From NCBI GenBank assembly GCA_030268105.1, contig BSDZ01000099.1, positions 1 to 64,000 on the forward strand: a DNA stretch of 64,000 nt, in the 5' to 3' direction. Position 1 is the first letter of the stretch. Every line of letters starts with the position of its first letter. Below the pieces are notes generated by a model that was given only the letters and a program-made list of their open reading frames with translations, was not told where the DNA came from and did not search any database. A program made the translations under genes and the position numbers. This document shows, piece by piece, positions 12,808-24,271 of the stretch. Source of the DNA: Volvox africanus. Lineage: Eukaryota > Chlorophyta > Chlorophyceae > Chlamydomonadales > Volvocaceae.

Positions 12808-15800
12808 ATATATCTTATATCTTGTTATGGGGCTTTTGTCGATCGAAATTGTTAGTTGCCAAGCCCTTGCTTGCATCGGCTGGCAGTATGTAACGGCTCC
12901 CCATAAAGGTTACATGCGCTCCTTGTAACGCCATGCCTGCTCCACGCAGCAGCCCATTATATTGTCAAGATACATCTATCTACCGTTCTAACATCGGCAA
13001 GTGCGTACTTAGTGATAAATATTAACCGGTCAGCCCTGCATAGAATTCCTAGCAGGAAATCTATCATGGCTGCCAGTGGTTCACCCCCACAGTCAGCCTG
13101 CTGATCAATCTTGCTTATCCCCAGAAATAAACTGCAAATAATACATTACGTAGATCAACCATTTTATTAACAGAATAACCAGAAGAATCGCTGGTCCCAG
13201 AGAAACGGACTCGTGGAAAGGAAGGGTGTGGCGGCAGGTTATGGCTCAGTAGCTGTACAACACAAAACGCGCGCTACAGTTTTGATACTGCCTATGTACA
13301 GTAGTACGATCACCTAATTTTGTACGACCGCAATTCATGTCAATTAAAGCCTATCATCATGACTTTCAACGTTTAACGTTCTTACTAAGACATAAGCTGC
13401 TGCGGTGTTTTTGTGGAATGAATGGTGGTAAGTGAGGGCTGCGGTGAGCTGCATTCACGGTCCATGCTTGACCTGTACCCGGTGCGGCGGTATCCCCCAC
13501 ACGACTACACAAGGATAACAAATGGCGCACGTGTGAAAGCATGAGTGCGTTACACATCATTGTGAGTACAGCATCAGGGATACTTCCCACGTTAGCAACC
13601 ATACCCGCTTTCATCGCACCGACGGCTCCACCATCCAGTGCCATGCACTACCGTGTGTCCCACATGCCTCGTGCCCAACACAAGCCTTAAGAACGGCACC
13701 TGGTCCCCGTCCGCCGGGATATGCCCGTTTGCCAGTGGTCGGTGAAGGTGCGACAAACACCGCACCCTACAACCACGATATCACCCTGAACAGGATGGAC
13801 GGAATACTGGGAATGAAGCCTTCCAGGCTACCCATATCTGCAGCTAAGGAACACACATTATGACTCGGACCGAATGAAGCCCGAAGCAGACGGACCCGCA
13901 CTGGACTAATGTAAAACATGGTGCCTTCCATATCACACAAACTTAGGAAACAGCACAATTTAGTTAAGCCAGGCCAAGCAGGTCGGAGACGACCGCACTC
14001 CGCTGTAGGCTGCCGAACTTGAAAACAAACTTGAACAAACAACAGGACATCACCATATCCCAATCACCGACTTGGGCCGATCAGAAGGGCAAATGTCCGC
14101 ACGCTTTTCTCCCGCTAGTTTGGCGTTACTACAGCGGTTCGTCTGGTTGCCTCACATGTACTGCACGCAGAAAATATATACCTAATGCTGTGGGCAAATG
14201 AAAGGGATGCGACGAAACAGGTCCCCTCATGCCCCCATCGGCAAGCCCAAAACAGTTGTTGCAATGGCGCTGTTGTGGTGTGCGCTTGCTGAGGCTATGG
14301 AAGCGTGGTTTGCCCCGCAAACCAACAAGCCAGCCTCTAGCGTTAGCCGCCATCGGCAGATTAATCGTTGCAAACACCGTGGAACGAATTTTTCGCTGTC
14401 CCAAACACACATATTTGTTTCAATCAGATACTTATCCAAGAACCTATCCTAAAATCCATAGACATCCAAATTGATGCATAAAAAACTAGACCTCAACCTT
14501 GTTTCCCAGATGGCCCCACTGGTGGCGCTCCGTATGGTTGACCACCACTACTTCTGGCGGCTGCCGGCACCCGTTGGTTGTCCGGAGGTGCAGGACAGAC
14601 TGCAGTGGTGGGGCTTTGATGCCTGGAACGTGCTGTGACCTGTGCGGATTGGCAGGTGAAAGGAGCGAAGATGCCAGCGACCGGACCACTCTGACTCACT
14701 TGTTTGCCTCAGTCCCAGCTGAGATTGCTGAATGCTGTGCCGTGCTCAATGCTGGTAGAGTGAGGACATAAATCATGGCTTCTGCCCTTCTATGCGATGT
14801 TGGTTTGTATTGCGTTGTATATATTTGGACGTGCGTCGAGGAATGCCGCAAGATGGGAGGTGCGGGGTTGGAAGTTGTATCCATAACTGCCCGTAGGTGC
14901 GCCGTGTCGTCGTGTTGAGCCTCGAGGCTCGATAAATGCTGCAGATGCCTTGGAGGGAGGGTATTGGTGAATATAGGGTGTTGCCGCATGCCGCTCCGTT
15001 AATTGACTGATGTTGATATACCACATCATGTGATGTAGCCTTATGTGCCGTCCCACTTCTTAATGTTTGAGAAGCGAGTTTTAGCCGAAGTTTAAGGGAC
15101 AAAGATGTCAAAGATCTGACCGCTAGCCTGGATGTGGGGAGGGGACTTGGATGAGCGCAAAGTGGCACCGACGCGGCAATCCAACGGCTTGCATGTTCGA
15201 CCTGGTTGACCAACCTAGGTAGTCAATGACGGGGGCGGCGACTTCCCTTCTGGGGCGCGGTGGTTGGTGAAGGTGCTCGGTCGCATTTTGCCCGTCTTCC
15301 CGAAACGAACAAGAAGCGTTCGTCCCTAGGGACGAGACGCAGAAAGCCAAGAAGGGATGTGAACCGTGAAGCTGTTGCCGGCTGCGGTTCAGTCGCCCCA
15401 ACGGCTCCCTCCAACGAGGCAGGAGGAGAAGAAATCGCTATTAGGGGCGTTATTCCGTTGTGCCACCTTGTTCCACCCAAGATGCCGCCCAGTCGTACGA
15501 CGCGCCTCCTGGACGAGTTCTGGAAGGGATGAGTCAAAGCCGCTGCTGGAGATGCCTGGGGTATGAAATCGATTTTACCGTTAGATGTGAATTGATGGCT
15601 CGGCTCGCCTTGCATTAAGTGTTTTGCATTTGTTTGTTGGAATAAGGTTACGAGCAGACGACGTCTCTAATAAAACAGTGTTTTACCGGTGGACTTCTTA
15701 GGTCAAGCCAAAGCCGGTGCGGGTCAGCTGGCGGTTGCCGCGAAGGGTTACCGGAGGTCCAAGGTTAAATGGATTGGTTGGTTACGGTCGAATGGATGGT

Positions 15801-17070
15801 GAACCAAATGTGGTTTCAGAGCGGGTCACTTCGGACAGGAACTTTAACAGGACTTCAAGTATATGTATACTAGAGAATCAACCGGTTTTGCTAGGTATCT
15901 GCTGTGTCAGTCCAGTATCGCGAACCGTCGGCGGGGGCGATGGAATCAGAGGACGTAACGGGTGTCGCAGTGTGGCGCGGGCAACTTGCACTGTCTTTTC
16001 AGAGTGTCACCGTTGACTGCCTATTTTGGTTGGAAATTCATGTGATACTGTACGAGGCGTGTAAGACTCACAGCATTATTGAAAAGTTGTTTTCTGTGCG
16101 CTGATTTTCGATTTTCAAAGAACCTCAAAGTTTAGCTGGCCACTGCTGGCCTTCCCTTGCTTGCTGCTCTCAGGAGATGTCGGACGTCACTTTCGCGGGC
16201 ATCTATCCAGAAAGCTGCAACTACAGCAACATTTCAATCATGCTGTCCTCAATAAGCGCTGATGGTTGCGAGGAACAGATAACAGGCCTTGATGCGGTGT
16301 CTTGGGGACTGGCACGGTATTTTGCAATAAACACGTCTTTCCTATATATTCCAGTTAACCGACCGTTGAAGCCGGAGTAAACTCTAACCGGTCGTTCGGA
16401 TATGAAGCTTCCCATGGCCGCACCAGATAATCTAGTGCTAATAGATACCGGATTCATTTGGAGAGTAAGTGGGGCATGCTGGGCGTGTCTGGGGCGGTCG
16501 GTCGTCGATGATGCAGTGAGCCATTCATCCTCGATCCGCAGAGCTCATGGGCAACCAGTTTCAGCTTTCAGGAAGGGAGGGTAGCGTGCAGTATGGCCAA
16601 GCAAGCAGCTCCCACGCTAGAATTCTCCTTCTTTGGGATTAGAAGCTGACATTGGACCCCCGCACCAACCATCTGCTCCGTTGGTCCATCTCTGATCATG
16701 GCGGGCAAAAGCTTAATGGTAGGCTGGCCCAGGACGGGGCCGGGGACGGGGACGGGGACGGGGACGGGGCCGGGGACGGGGACGGGGACGGGGACGGGGA
16801 CGGGGACGGGGACGGGGACGGGGACGGGGGCGGGGGCGGGGGCGGGGGCGGGGGCGGGGGCGGGGATGGGACTGGGGCTTCCCTCCTCCATCTCGGATGC
16901 TGAGATGACTGCTGTCCTGGAGGCCATGAGCCCCAATAAGGCGGATCTCAAGCGTACCTCTCAGTGCACGGGTTGCCGGAGAGACTTCGCAAGCACTTGA
17001 CAGCTGTGCTGCTGCCGGCAATCTGAGGGCCACCATAGATGATAGATAAGACGCTGAGGCAACTATATCA
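12808..17070. repeat. Satellite unit U4 (4,263 bp)
   Basis: Standard-length copy with the majority base at all six variable sites. Its hexamer tract is unusual because an isolated C-type hexamer sits at slot 7, breaking the nested pattern seen in most other units. Confidence 0.93.
16734..16865 (+). repeat. G-rich hexamer tract of U4, 22 hexamers
   Basis: The order is A, C, A4, C, A9, G6. Slots 2 and 7 are C-type and the slots between are A-type, an exception to the nested series. Confidence 0.95.
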
Positions 17071-20000
17071 ATATATCTTATATCTTGTTATGGGGCTTTT
17101 GTCGATCGAAATTGTTAGTTGCCAAGCCCTTGCTTGCATCGGCTGGCAGTATGTAACGGCTCCCCATAAAGGTTACATGCGCTCCTTGTAACGCCATGCC
17201 TGCTCCACGCAGCAGCCCATTATATTGTCAAGATACATCTATCTACCGTTCTAACATCGGCAAGTGCGTACTTAGTGATAAATATTAACCGGTCAGCCCT
17301 GCATAGAATTCCTAGCAGGAAATCTATCATGGCTGCCAGTGGTTCACCCCCACAGTCAGCCTGCTGATCAATCTTGCTTATCCCCAGAAATAAACTGCAA
17401 ATAATACATTACGTAGATCAACCATTTTATTAACAGAATAACCAGAAGAATCGCTGGTCCCAGAGAAACGGACTCGTGGAAAGGAAGGGTGTGGCGGCAG
17501 GTTATGGCTCAGTAGCTGTACAACACAAAACGCGCGCTACAGTTTTGATACTGCCTATGTACAGTAGTACGATCACCTAATTTTGTACGACCGCAATTCA
17601 TGTCAATTAAAGCCTATCATCATGACTTTCAACGTTTAACGTTCTTACTAAGACATAAGCTGCTGCGGTGTTTTTGTGGAATGAATGGTGGTAAGTGAGG
17701 GCTGCGGTGAGCTGCATTCACGGTCCATGCTTGACCTGTACCCGGTGCGGCGGTATCCCCCACACGACTACACAAGGATAACAAATGGCGCACGTGTGAA
17801 AGCATGAGTGCGTTACACATCATTGTGAGTACAGCATCAGGGATACTTCCCACGTTAGCAACCATACCCGCTTTCATCGCACCGACGGCTCCACCATCCA
17901 GTGCCATGCACTACCGTGTGTCCCACATGCCTCGTGCCCAACACAAGCCTTAAGAACGGCACCTGGTCCCCGTCCGCCGGGATATGCCCGTTTGCCAGTG
18001 GTCGGTGAAGGTGCGACAAACACCGCACCCTACAACCACGATATCACCCTGAACAGGATGGACGGAATACTGGGAATGAAGCCTTCCAGGCTACCCATAT
18101 CTGCAGCTAAGGAACACACATTATGACTCGGACCGAATGAAGCCCGAAGCAGACGGACCCGCACTGGACTAATGTAAAACATGGTGCCTTCCATATCACA
18201 CAAACTTAGGAAACAGCACAATTTAGTTAAGCCAGGCCAAGCAGGTCGGAGACGACCGCACTCCGCTGTAGGCTGCCGAACTTGAAAACAAACTTGAACA
18301 AACAACAGGACATCACCATATCCCAATCACCGACTTGGGCCGATCAGAAGGGCAAATGTCCGCACGCTTTTCTCCCGCTAGTTTGGCGTTACTACAGCGG
18401 TTCGTCTGGTTGCCTCACATGTACTGCACGCAGAAAATATATACCTAATGCTGTGGGCAAATGAAAGGGATGCGACGAAACAGGTCCCCTCATGCCCCCA
18501 TCGGCAAGCCCAAAACAGTTGTTGCAATGGCGCTGTTGTGGTGTGCGCTTGCTGAGGCTATGGAAGCGTGGTTTGCCCCGCAAACCAACAAGCCAGCCTC
18601 TAGCGTTAGCCGCCATCGGCAGATTAATCGTTGCAAACACCGTGGAACGAATTTTTCGCTGTCCCAAACACACATATTTGTTTCAATCAGATACTTATCC
18701 AAGAACCTATCCTAAAATCCATAGACATCCAAATTGATGCATAAAAAACTAGACCTCAACCTTGTTTCCCAGATGGCCCCACTGGTGGCGCTCCGTATGG
18801 TTGACCACCACTACTTCTGGCGGCTGCCGGCACCCGTTGGTTGTCCGGAGGTGCAGGACAGACTGCAGTGGTGGGGCTTTGATGCCTGGAACGTGCTGTG
18901 ACCTGTGCGGATTGGCAGGTGAAAGGAGCGAAGATGCCAGCGACCGGACCACTCTGACTCACTTGTTTGCCTCAGTCCCAGCTGAGATTGCTGAATGCTG
19001 TGCCGTGCTCAATGCTGGTAGAGTGAGGACATAAATCATGGCTTCTGCCCTTCTATGCGATGTTGGTTTGTATTGCGTTGTATATATTTGGACGTGCGTC
19101 GAGGAATGCCGCAAGATGGGAGGTGCGGGGTTGGAAGTTGTATCCATAACTGCCCGTAGGTGCGCCGTGTCGTCGTGTTGAGCCTCGAGGCTCGATAAAT
19201 GCTGCAGATGCCTTGGAGGGAGGGTATTGGTGAATATAGGGTGTTGCCGCATGCCGCTCCGTTAATTGACTGATGTTGATATACCACATCATGTGATGTA
19301 GCCTTATGTGCCGTCCCACTTCTTAATGTTTGAGAAGCGAGTTTTAGCCGAAGTTTAAGGGACAAAGATGTCAAAGATCTGACCGCTAGCCTGGATGTGG
19401 GGAGGGGACTTGGATGAGCGCAAAGTGGCACCGACGCGGCAATCCAACGGCTTGCATGTTCGACCTGGTTGACCAACCTAGGTAGTCAATGACGGGGGCG
19501 GCGACTTCCCTTCTGGGGCGCGGTGGTTGGTGAAGGTGCTCGGTCGCATTTTGCCCGTCTTCCCGAAACGAACAAGAAGCGTTCGTCCCTAGGGACGAGA
19601 CGCAGAAAGCCAAGAAGGGATGTGAACCGTGAAGCTGTTGCCGGCTGCGGTTCAGTCGCCCCAACGGCTCCCTCCAACGAGGCAGGAGGAGAAGAAATCG
19701 CTATTAGGGGCGTTATTCCGTTGTGCCACCTTGTTCCACCCAAGATGCCGCCCAGTCGTACGACGCGCCTCCTGGACGAGTTCTGGAAGGGATGAGTCAA
19801 AGCCGCTGCTGGAGATGCCTGGGGTATGAAATCGATTTTACCGTTAGATGTGAATTGATGGCTCGGCTCGCCTTGCATTAAGTGTTTTGCATTTGTTTGT
19901 TGGAATAAGGTTACGAGCAGACGACGTCTCTAATAAAACAGTGTTTTACCGGTGGACTTCTTAGGTCAAGCCAAAGCCGGTGCGGGTCAGCTGGCGGTTG

Positions 20001-21309
20001 CCGCGAAGGGTTACCGGAGGTCCAAGGTTAAATGGATTGGTTGGTTACGGTCGAATGGATGGTGAACCAAATGTGGTTTCAGAGCGGGTCACTTCGGACA
20101 GGAACTTTAACAGGACTTCAAGTATATGTATACTAGAGAATCAACCGGTTTTGCTAGGTATCTGCTGTGTCAGTCCAGTATCGCGAACCGTCGGCGGGGG
20201 CGATGGAATCAGAGGACGTAACGGGTGTCGCAGTGTGGCGCGGGCAACTTGCACTGTCTTTTCAGAGTGTCACCGTTGACTGCCTATTTTGGTTGGAAAT
20301 TCATGTGATACTGTACGAGGCGTGTAAGACTCACAGCATTATTGAAAAGTTGTTTTCTGTGCGCTGATTTTCGATTTTCAAAGAACCTCAAAGTTTAGCT
20401 GGCCACTGCTGGCCTTCCCTTGCTTGCTGCTCTCAGGAGATGTCGGACGTCACTTTCGCGGGCATCTATCCAGAAAGCTGCAACTACAGCAACATTTCAA
20501 TCATGCTGTCCTCAATAAGCGCTGATGGTTGCGAGGAACAGATAACAGGCCTTGATGCGGTGTCTTGGGGACTGGCACGGTATTTTGCAATAAACACGTC
20601 TTTCCTATATATTCCAGTTAACCGACCGTTGAAGCCGGAGTAAACTCTAACCGGTCGTTCGGATATGAAGCTTCCCATGGCCGCACCAGATAATCTAGTG
20701 CTAATAGATACCGGATTCATTTGGAGAGTAAGTGGGGCATGCTGGGCGTGTCTGGGGCGGTCGGTCGTCGATGATGCAGTGAGCCATTCATCCTCGATCC
20801 GCAGAGCTCATGGGCAACCAGTTTCAGCTTTCAGGAAGGGAGGGTAGCGTGCAGTATGGCCAAGCAAGCAGCTCCCACGCTAGAATTTTCCTTCTTTGGG
20901 ATTAGAAGCTGACATTGGACCCCCGCACCAACCATCTGCTCCGTTGGTCCATCTCTGATCATGGCGGGCAAAAGCTTAATGGTAGGCTGGCCCAGGACGG
21001 GGCCGGGGCCGGGGACGGGGCCGGGGCCGGGGCCGGGGACGGGGACGGGGACGGGGACGGGGACGGGGACGGGGACGGGGGCGGGGGCGGGGGCGGGGGC
21101 GGGGATGGGACTGGGGCTTCCCTCCTCCATCTCGGATGCTGAGATGACTGCTGTCCTGGAGGCCATGAGCCCCAATAAGGCGGATCTCAAGCGTACCTCT
21201 CAGTGCACGGGTTGCCGGAGAGACTTCGCAAGCACTTGACAGCTGTGCTGCTGCCGGCAATCTGAGGGCCACCATAGATGATAGATAAGACGCTGAGGCA
21301 ACTATATCA
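17071..21309. repeat. Satellite unit U5 (4,239 bp)
   Basis: The shortest complete copy, 24 bp below standard because its hexamer tract has 18 repeats instead of 22. It has a private T instead of C at 20888 (unit position 3818), about 110 bp before the tract. Confidence 0.93.
20997..21104 (+). repeat. G-rich hexamer tract of U5, 18 hexamers (shortest)
   Basis: The order is A, C2, A, C3, A7, G4. Both the A/C block (14) and the G-type block (4) are shortened, each by two hexamers. Confidence 0.95.
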
Positions 21310-23388
21310 ATATATCTTATATCTTGTTATGGGGCTTTTGTCGATCGAAATTGTTAGTTGCCAAGCCCTTGCTTGCATCGGCTGGCAGTATGTAACGGCT
21401 CCCCATAAAGGTTACATGCGCTCCTTGTAACGCCATGCCTGCTCCACGCAGCAGCCCATTATATTGTCAAGATACATCTATCTACCGTTCTAACATCGGC
21501 AAGTGCGTACTTAGTGATAAATATTAACCGGTCAGCCCTGCATAGAATTCCTAGCAGGAAATCTATCATGGCTGCCAGTGGTTCACCCCCACAGTCAGCC
21601 TGCTGATCAATCTTGCTTATCCCCAGAAATAAACTGCAAATAATACATTACGTAGATCAACCATTTTATTAACAGAATAACCAGAAGAATCGCTGGTCCC
21701 AGAGAAACGGACTCGTGGAAAGGAAGGGTGTGGCGGCAGGTTATGGCTCAGTAGCTGTACAACACAAAACGCGCGCTACAGTTTTGATACTGCCTATGTA
21801 CAGTAGTACGATCACCTAATTTTGTACGACCGCAATTCATGTCAATTAAAGCCTATCATCATGACTTTCAACGTTTAACGTTCTTACTAAGACATAAGCT
21901 GCTGCGGTGTTTTTGTGGAATGAATGGTGGTAAGTGAGGGCTGCGGTGAGCTGCATTCACGGTCCATGCTTGACCTGTACCCGGTGCGGCGGTATCCCCC
22001 ACACGACTACACAAGGATAACAAATGGCGCACGTGTGAAAGCATGAGTGCGTTACACATCATTGTGAGTACAGCATCAGGGATACTTCCCACGTTAGCAA
22101 CCATACCCGCTTTCATCGCACCGACGGCTCCACCATCCAGTGCCATGCACTACCGTGTGTCCCACATGCCTCGTGCCCAACACAAGCCTTAAGAACGGCA
22201 CCTGGTCCCCGTCCGCCGGGATATGCCCGTTTGCCAGTGGTCGGTGAAGGTGCGACAAACACCGCACCCTACAACCACGATATCACCCTGAACAGGATGG
22301 ACGGAATACTGGGAATGAAGCCTTCCAGGCTACCCATATCTGCAGCTAAGGAACACACATTATGACTCGGACCGAATGAAGCCCGAAGCAGACGGACCCG
22401 CACTGGACTAATGTAAAACATGGTGCCTTCCATATCACACAAACTTAGGAAACAGCACAATTTAGTTAAGCCAGGCCAAGCAGGTCGGAGACGACCGCAC
22501 TCCGCTGTAGGCTGCCGAACTTGAAAACAAACTTGAACAAACAACAGGACATCACCATATCCCAATCACCGACTTGGGCCGATCAGAAGGGCAAATGTCC
22601 GCACGCTTTTCTCCCGCTAGTTTGGCGTTACTACAGCGGTTCGTCTGGTTGCCTCACATGTACTGCACGCAGAAAATATATACCTAATGCTGTGGGCAAA
22701 TGAAAGGGATGCGACGAAACAGGTCCCCTCATGCCCCCATCGGCAAGCCCAAAACAGTTGTTGCAATGGCGCTGTTGTGGTGTGCGCTTGCTGAGGCTAT
22801 GGAAGCGTGGTTTGCCCCGCAAACCAACAAGCCAACCTCTAGCGTTAGCCGCCATCGGCAGATTAATCGTTGCAAACACCGTGGAACGAATTTTTCGCTG
22901 TCCCAAACACACATATTTGTTTCAATCAGATACTTATCCAAGAACCTATCCTAAAATCCATAGACATCCAAATTGATGCATAAAAAACTAGACCTCAACC
23001 TTGTTTCCCAGATGGCCCCACTGGTGGCGCTCCGTATGGTTGACCACCACTACTTCTGGCGGCTGCCGGCACCCGTTGGTTGTCCGGAGGTGCAGGACAG
23101 ACTGCAGTGGTGGGGCTTTGATGCCTGGAACGTGCTGTGACCTGTGCGGATTGGCAGGTGAAAGGAGCGAAGATGCCAGCGACCGGACCACTCTGACTCA
23201 CTTGTTTGCCTCAGTCCCAGCTGAGATTGCTGAATGCTGTGCCGTGCTCAATGCTGGTAGAGTGAGGACATAAATCATGGCTTCTGCCCTTCTATGCGAT
23301 GTTGGTTTGTATTGCGTTGTATATATTTGGACGTGCGTCGAGGAATGCCGCAAGATGGGAGGTGCGGGGTTGGAAGTTGTATCCATAA
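21310..23388. repeat. Satellite unit U6, 5' part only (unit positions 1-2079)
   Basis: The copy is normal up to 23388 and then stops at the left end of the retrotransposon. It carries A at 22835 (unit position 1526), as in U2 and U3. The rest of the unit, including the hexamer tract, is absent: the satellite does not resume at position 2080 after the element. Confidence 0.93.
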
Positions 23389-23672
23389 TGTTGTACCTCT
23401 CGTTCACGTTTGCTCATGAGTATCTGCACGTCTGGAGACTATCGACACCGATGCGCGAGCACTTGCAAGTACAGCAAGGCAAGCGAGAGCAAACAGAGAC
23501 AGCGGAAGACTTCAAGACGAAGAGAGATATAACTTACAGTCTTACGGGTCAGAATGATGCAATGGACGAAATCGCCGTCAGCGCCGGAAGCAAGCAATCA
23601 TCACGCGGCGGTGATTAGCGAAGTTAAGGCTTAGCTCGGGCTAAGTAGAATAGTGTATAGAAATAGTAATTT

Positions 23673-23690
23673 AGAACACACGAGTGTTCT
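23673..23690. repeat. LTR hairpin 1
   Basis: Perfect 7-bp arms (AGAACAC/GTGTTCT) around the loop ACGA. It is also present in the 5' LTR at 30320-30337. Confidence 0.7.
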
Positions 23691-23868
23691 CCGGTATCGG
23701 ATATCTTGTCTAGCTTAGCCGTCCTCGCATCTGTTATACTCGCAGCATCGCAATGCCGTACGATTCACATTAGGAGGCCGATCCTAGATGTGACAACCCT
23801 ACTGCGTCTAGGCGATGTCTACGCATAACAACGTATAAGCCTTTCCGGCATTCGCATGATGCAAGGGT

Positions 23869-23886
23869 CCGGATAACGATATCCGG
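23869..23886. repeat. LTR hairpin 2
   Basis: Perfect 7-bp arms (CCGGATA/TATCCGG) around the loop ACGA, the same loop as hairpin 1. The 5' LTR copy is at 30516-30533. Confidence 0.7.
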
Positions 23887-23938
23887 TTGCAGGGCATGCA
23901 TCGCGACGAGTGCGGCGCTCTCAACGTGTGCTTTAATG

Positions 23939-23967
23939 AAGTAATATTATATCAGATAATATTACTT
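23939..23967. repeat. LTR hairpin 3
   Basis: Perfect 12-bp AT-rich arms (AAGTAATATTAT and its complement) around the loop ATCAG. The 5' LTR copy is at 30586-30614, the last hairpin kept after the truncation. Confidence 0.75.
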
Positions 23968-24082
23968 ATCGTTTCGTAGCACGAGCATAATGCGCACTTC
24001 AATGATTAGGTCATTCATGCATGCTAGGCGGATTTGCCATGGTGCGATGTCGCGATGGATCATGACAACATGCCAGATGCAT

Positions 24083-24110
24083 ATATAAATGTATGCGAAT
24101 ACATTTATAT
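24083..24110. repeat. LTR hairpin 4 (3' LTR only)
   Basis: Perfect 12-bp arms (ATATAAATGTAT and its complement) around the loop GCGA. It lies in the part of U3 that the 5' LTR has lost. Confidence 0.75.
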
Positions 24111-24170
24111 CATGCAGATTCATTCATATGTAATGCGTTCATCACAAAAGCACTTCGACTCATAGGATCG

Positions 24171-24190
24171 CGTCGACCTACGCGTCGACG
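24171..24190. repeat. LTR hairpin 5 (3' LTR only)
   Basis: Perfect 7-bp arms (CGTCGAC/GTCGACG) around the 6-base loop CTACGC. It lies 22 bp from the LTR terminus and is also missing from the truncated 5' LTR. Confidence 0.65.
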
Positions 24191-24216
24191 GGAAATGAAC
24201 CGTAGCACAACAATTA

Positions 24217-24227
24217 TCCCCCCTCCC
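24217..24227 (-). other. Polypurine tract (PPT)
   Basis: In element direction this reads GGGAGGGGGGA, an all-purine run of 11 bases lying 4 bp before the 3' LTR and 44 bp after the pol stop. This is the expected position and composition for the plus-strand DNA primer of an LTR element. Confidence 0.85.
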
Positions 24228-24271
24228 GTATGCAGCGTCCTCGCTGCATCATACAGCATCGACTGCAGGGG

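Larger units (their letters stand above)
23389..24212 (-). repeat. 3' LTR, complete (824 bp)
   Basis: On the plus strand it starts TGTTGTAC and ends GCACAACA, so the ends are TG...CA within a 6-bp perfect inverted repeat (TGTTGT/ACAACA). The inner end was placed by this terminus lying 4 bp from the polypurine tract. It holds five short perfect inverted repeats, listed separately. I could not place a TATA box or polyadenylation site with confidence. Confidence 0.9.
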
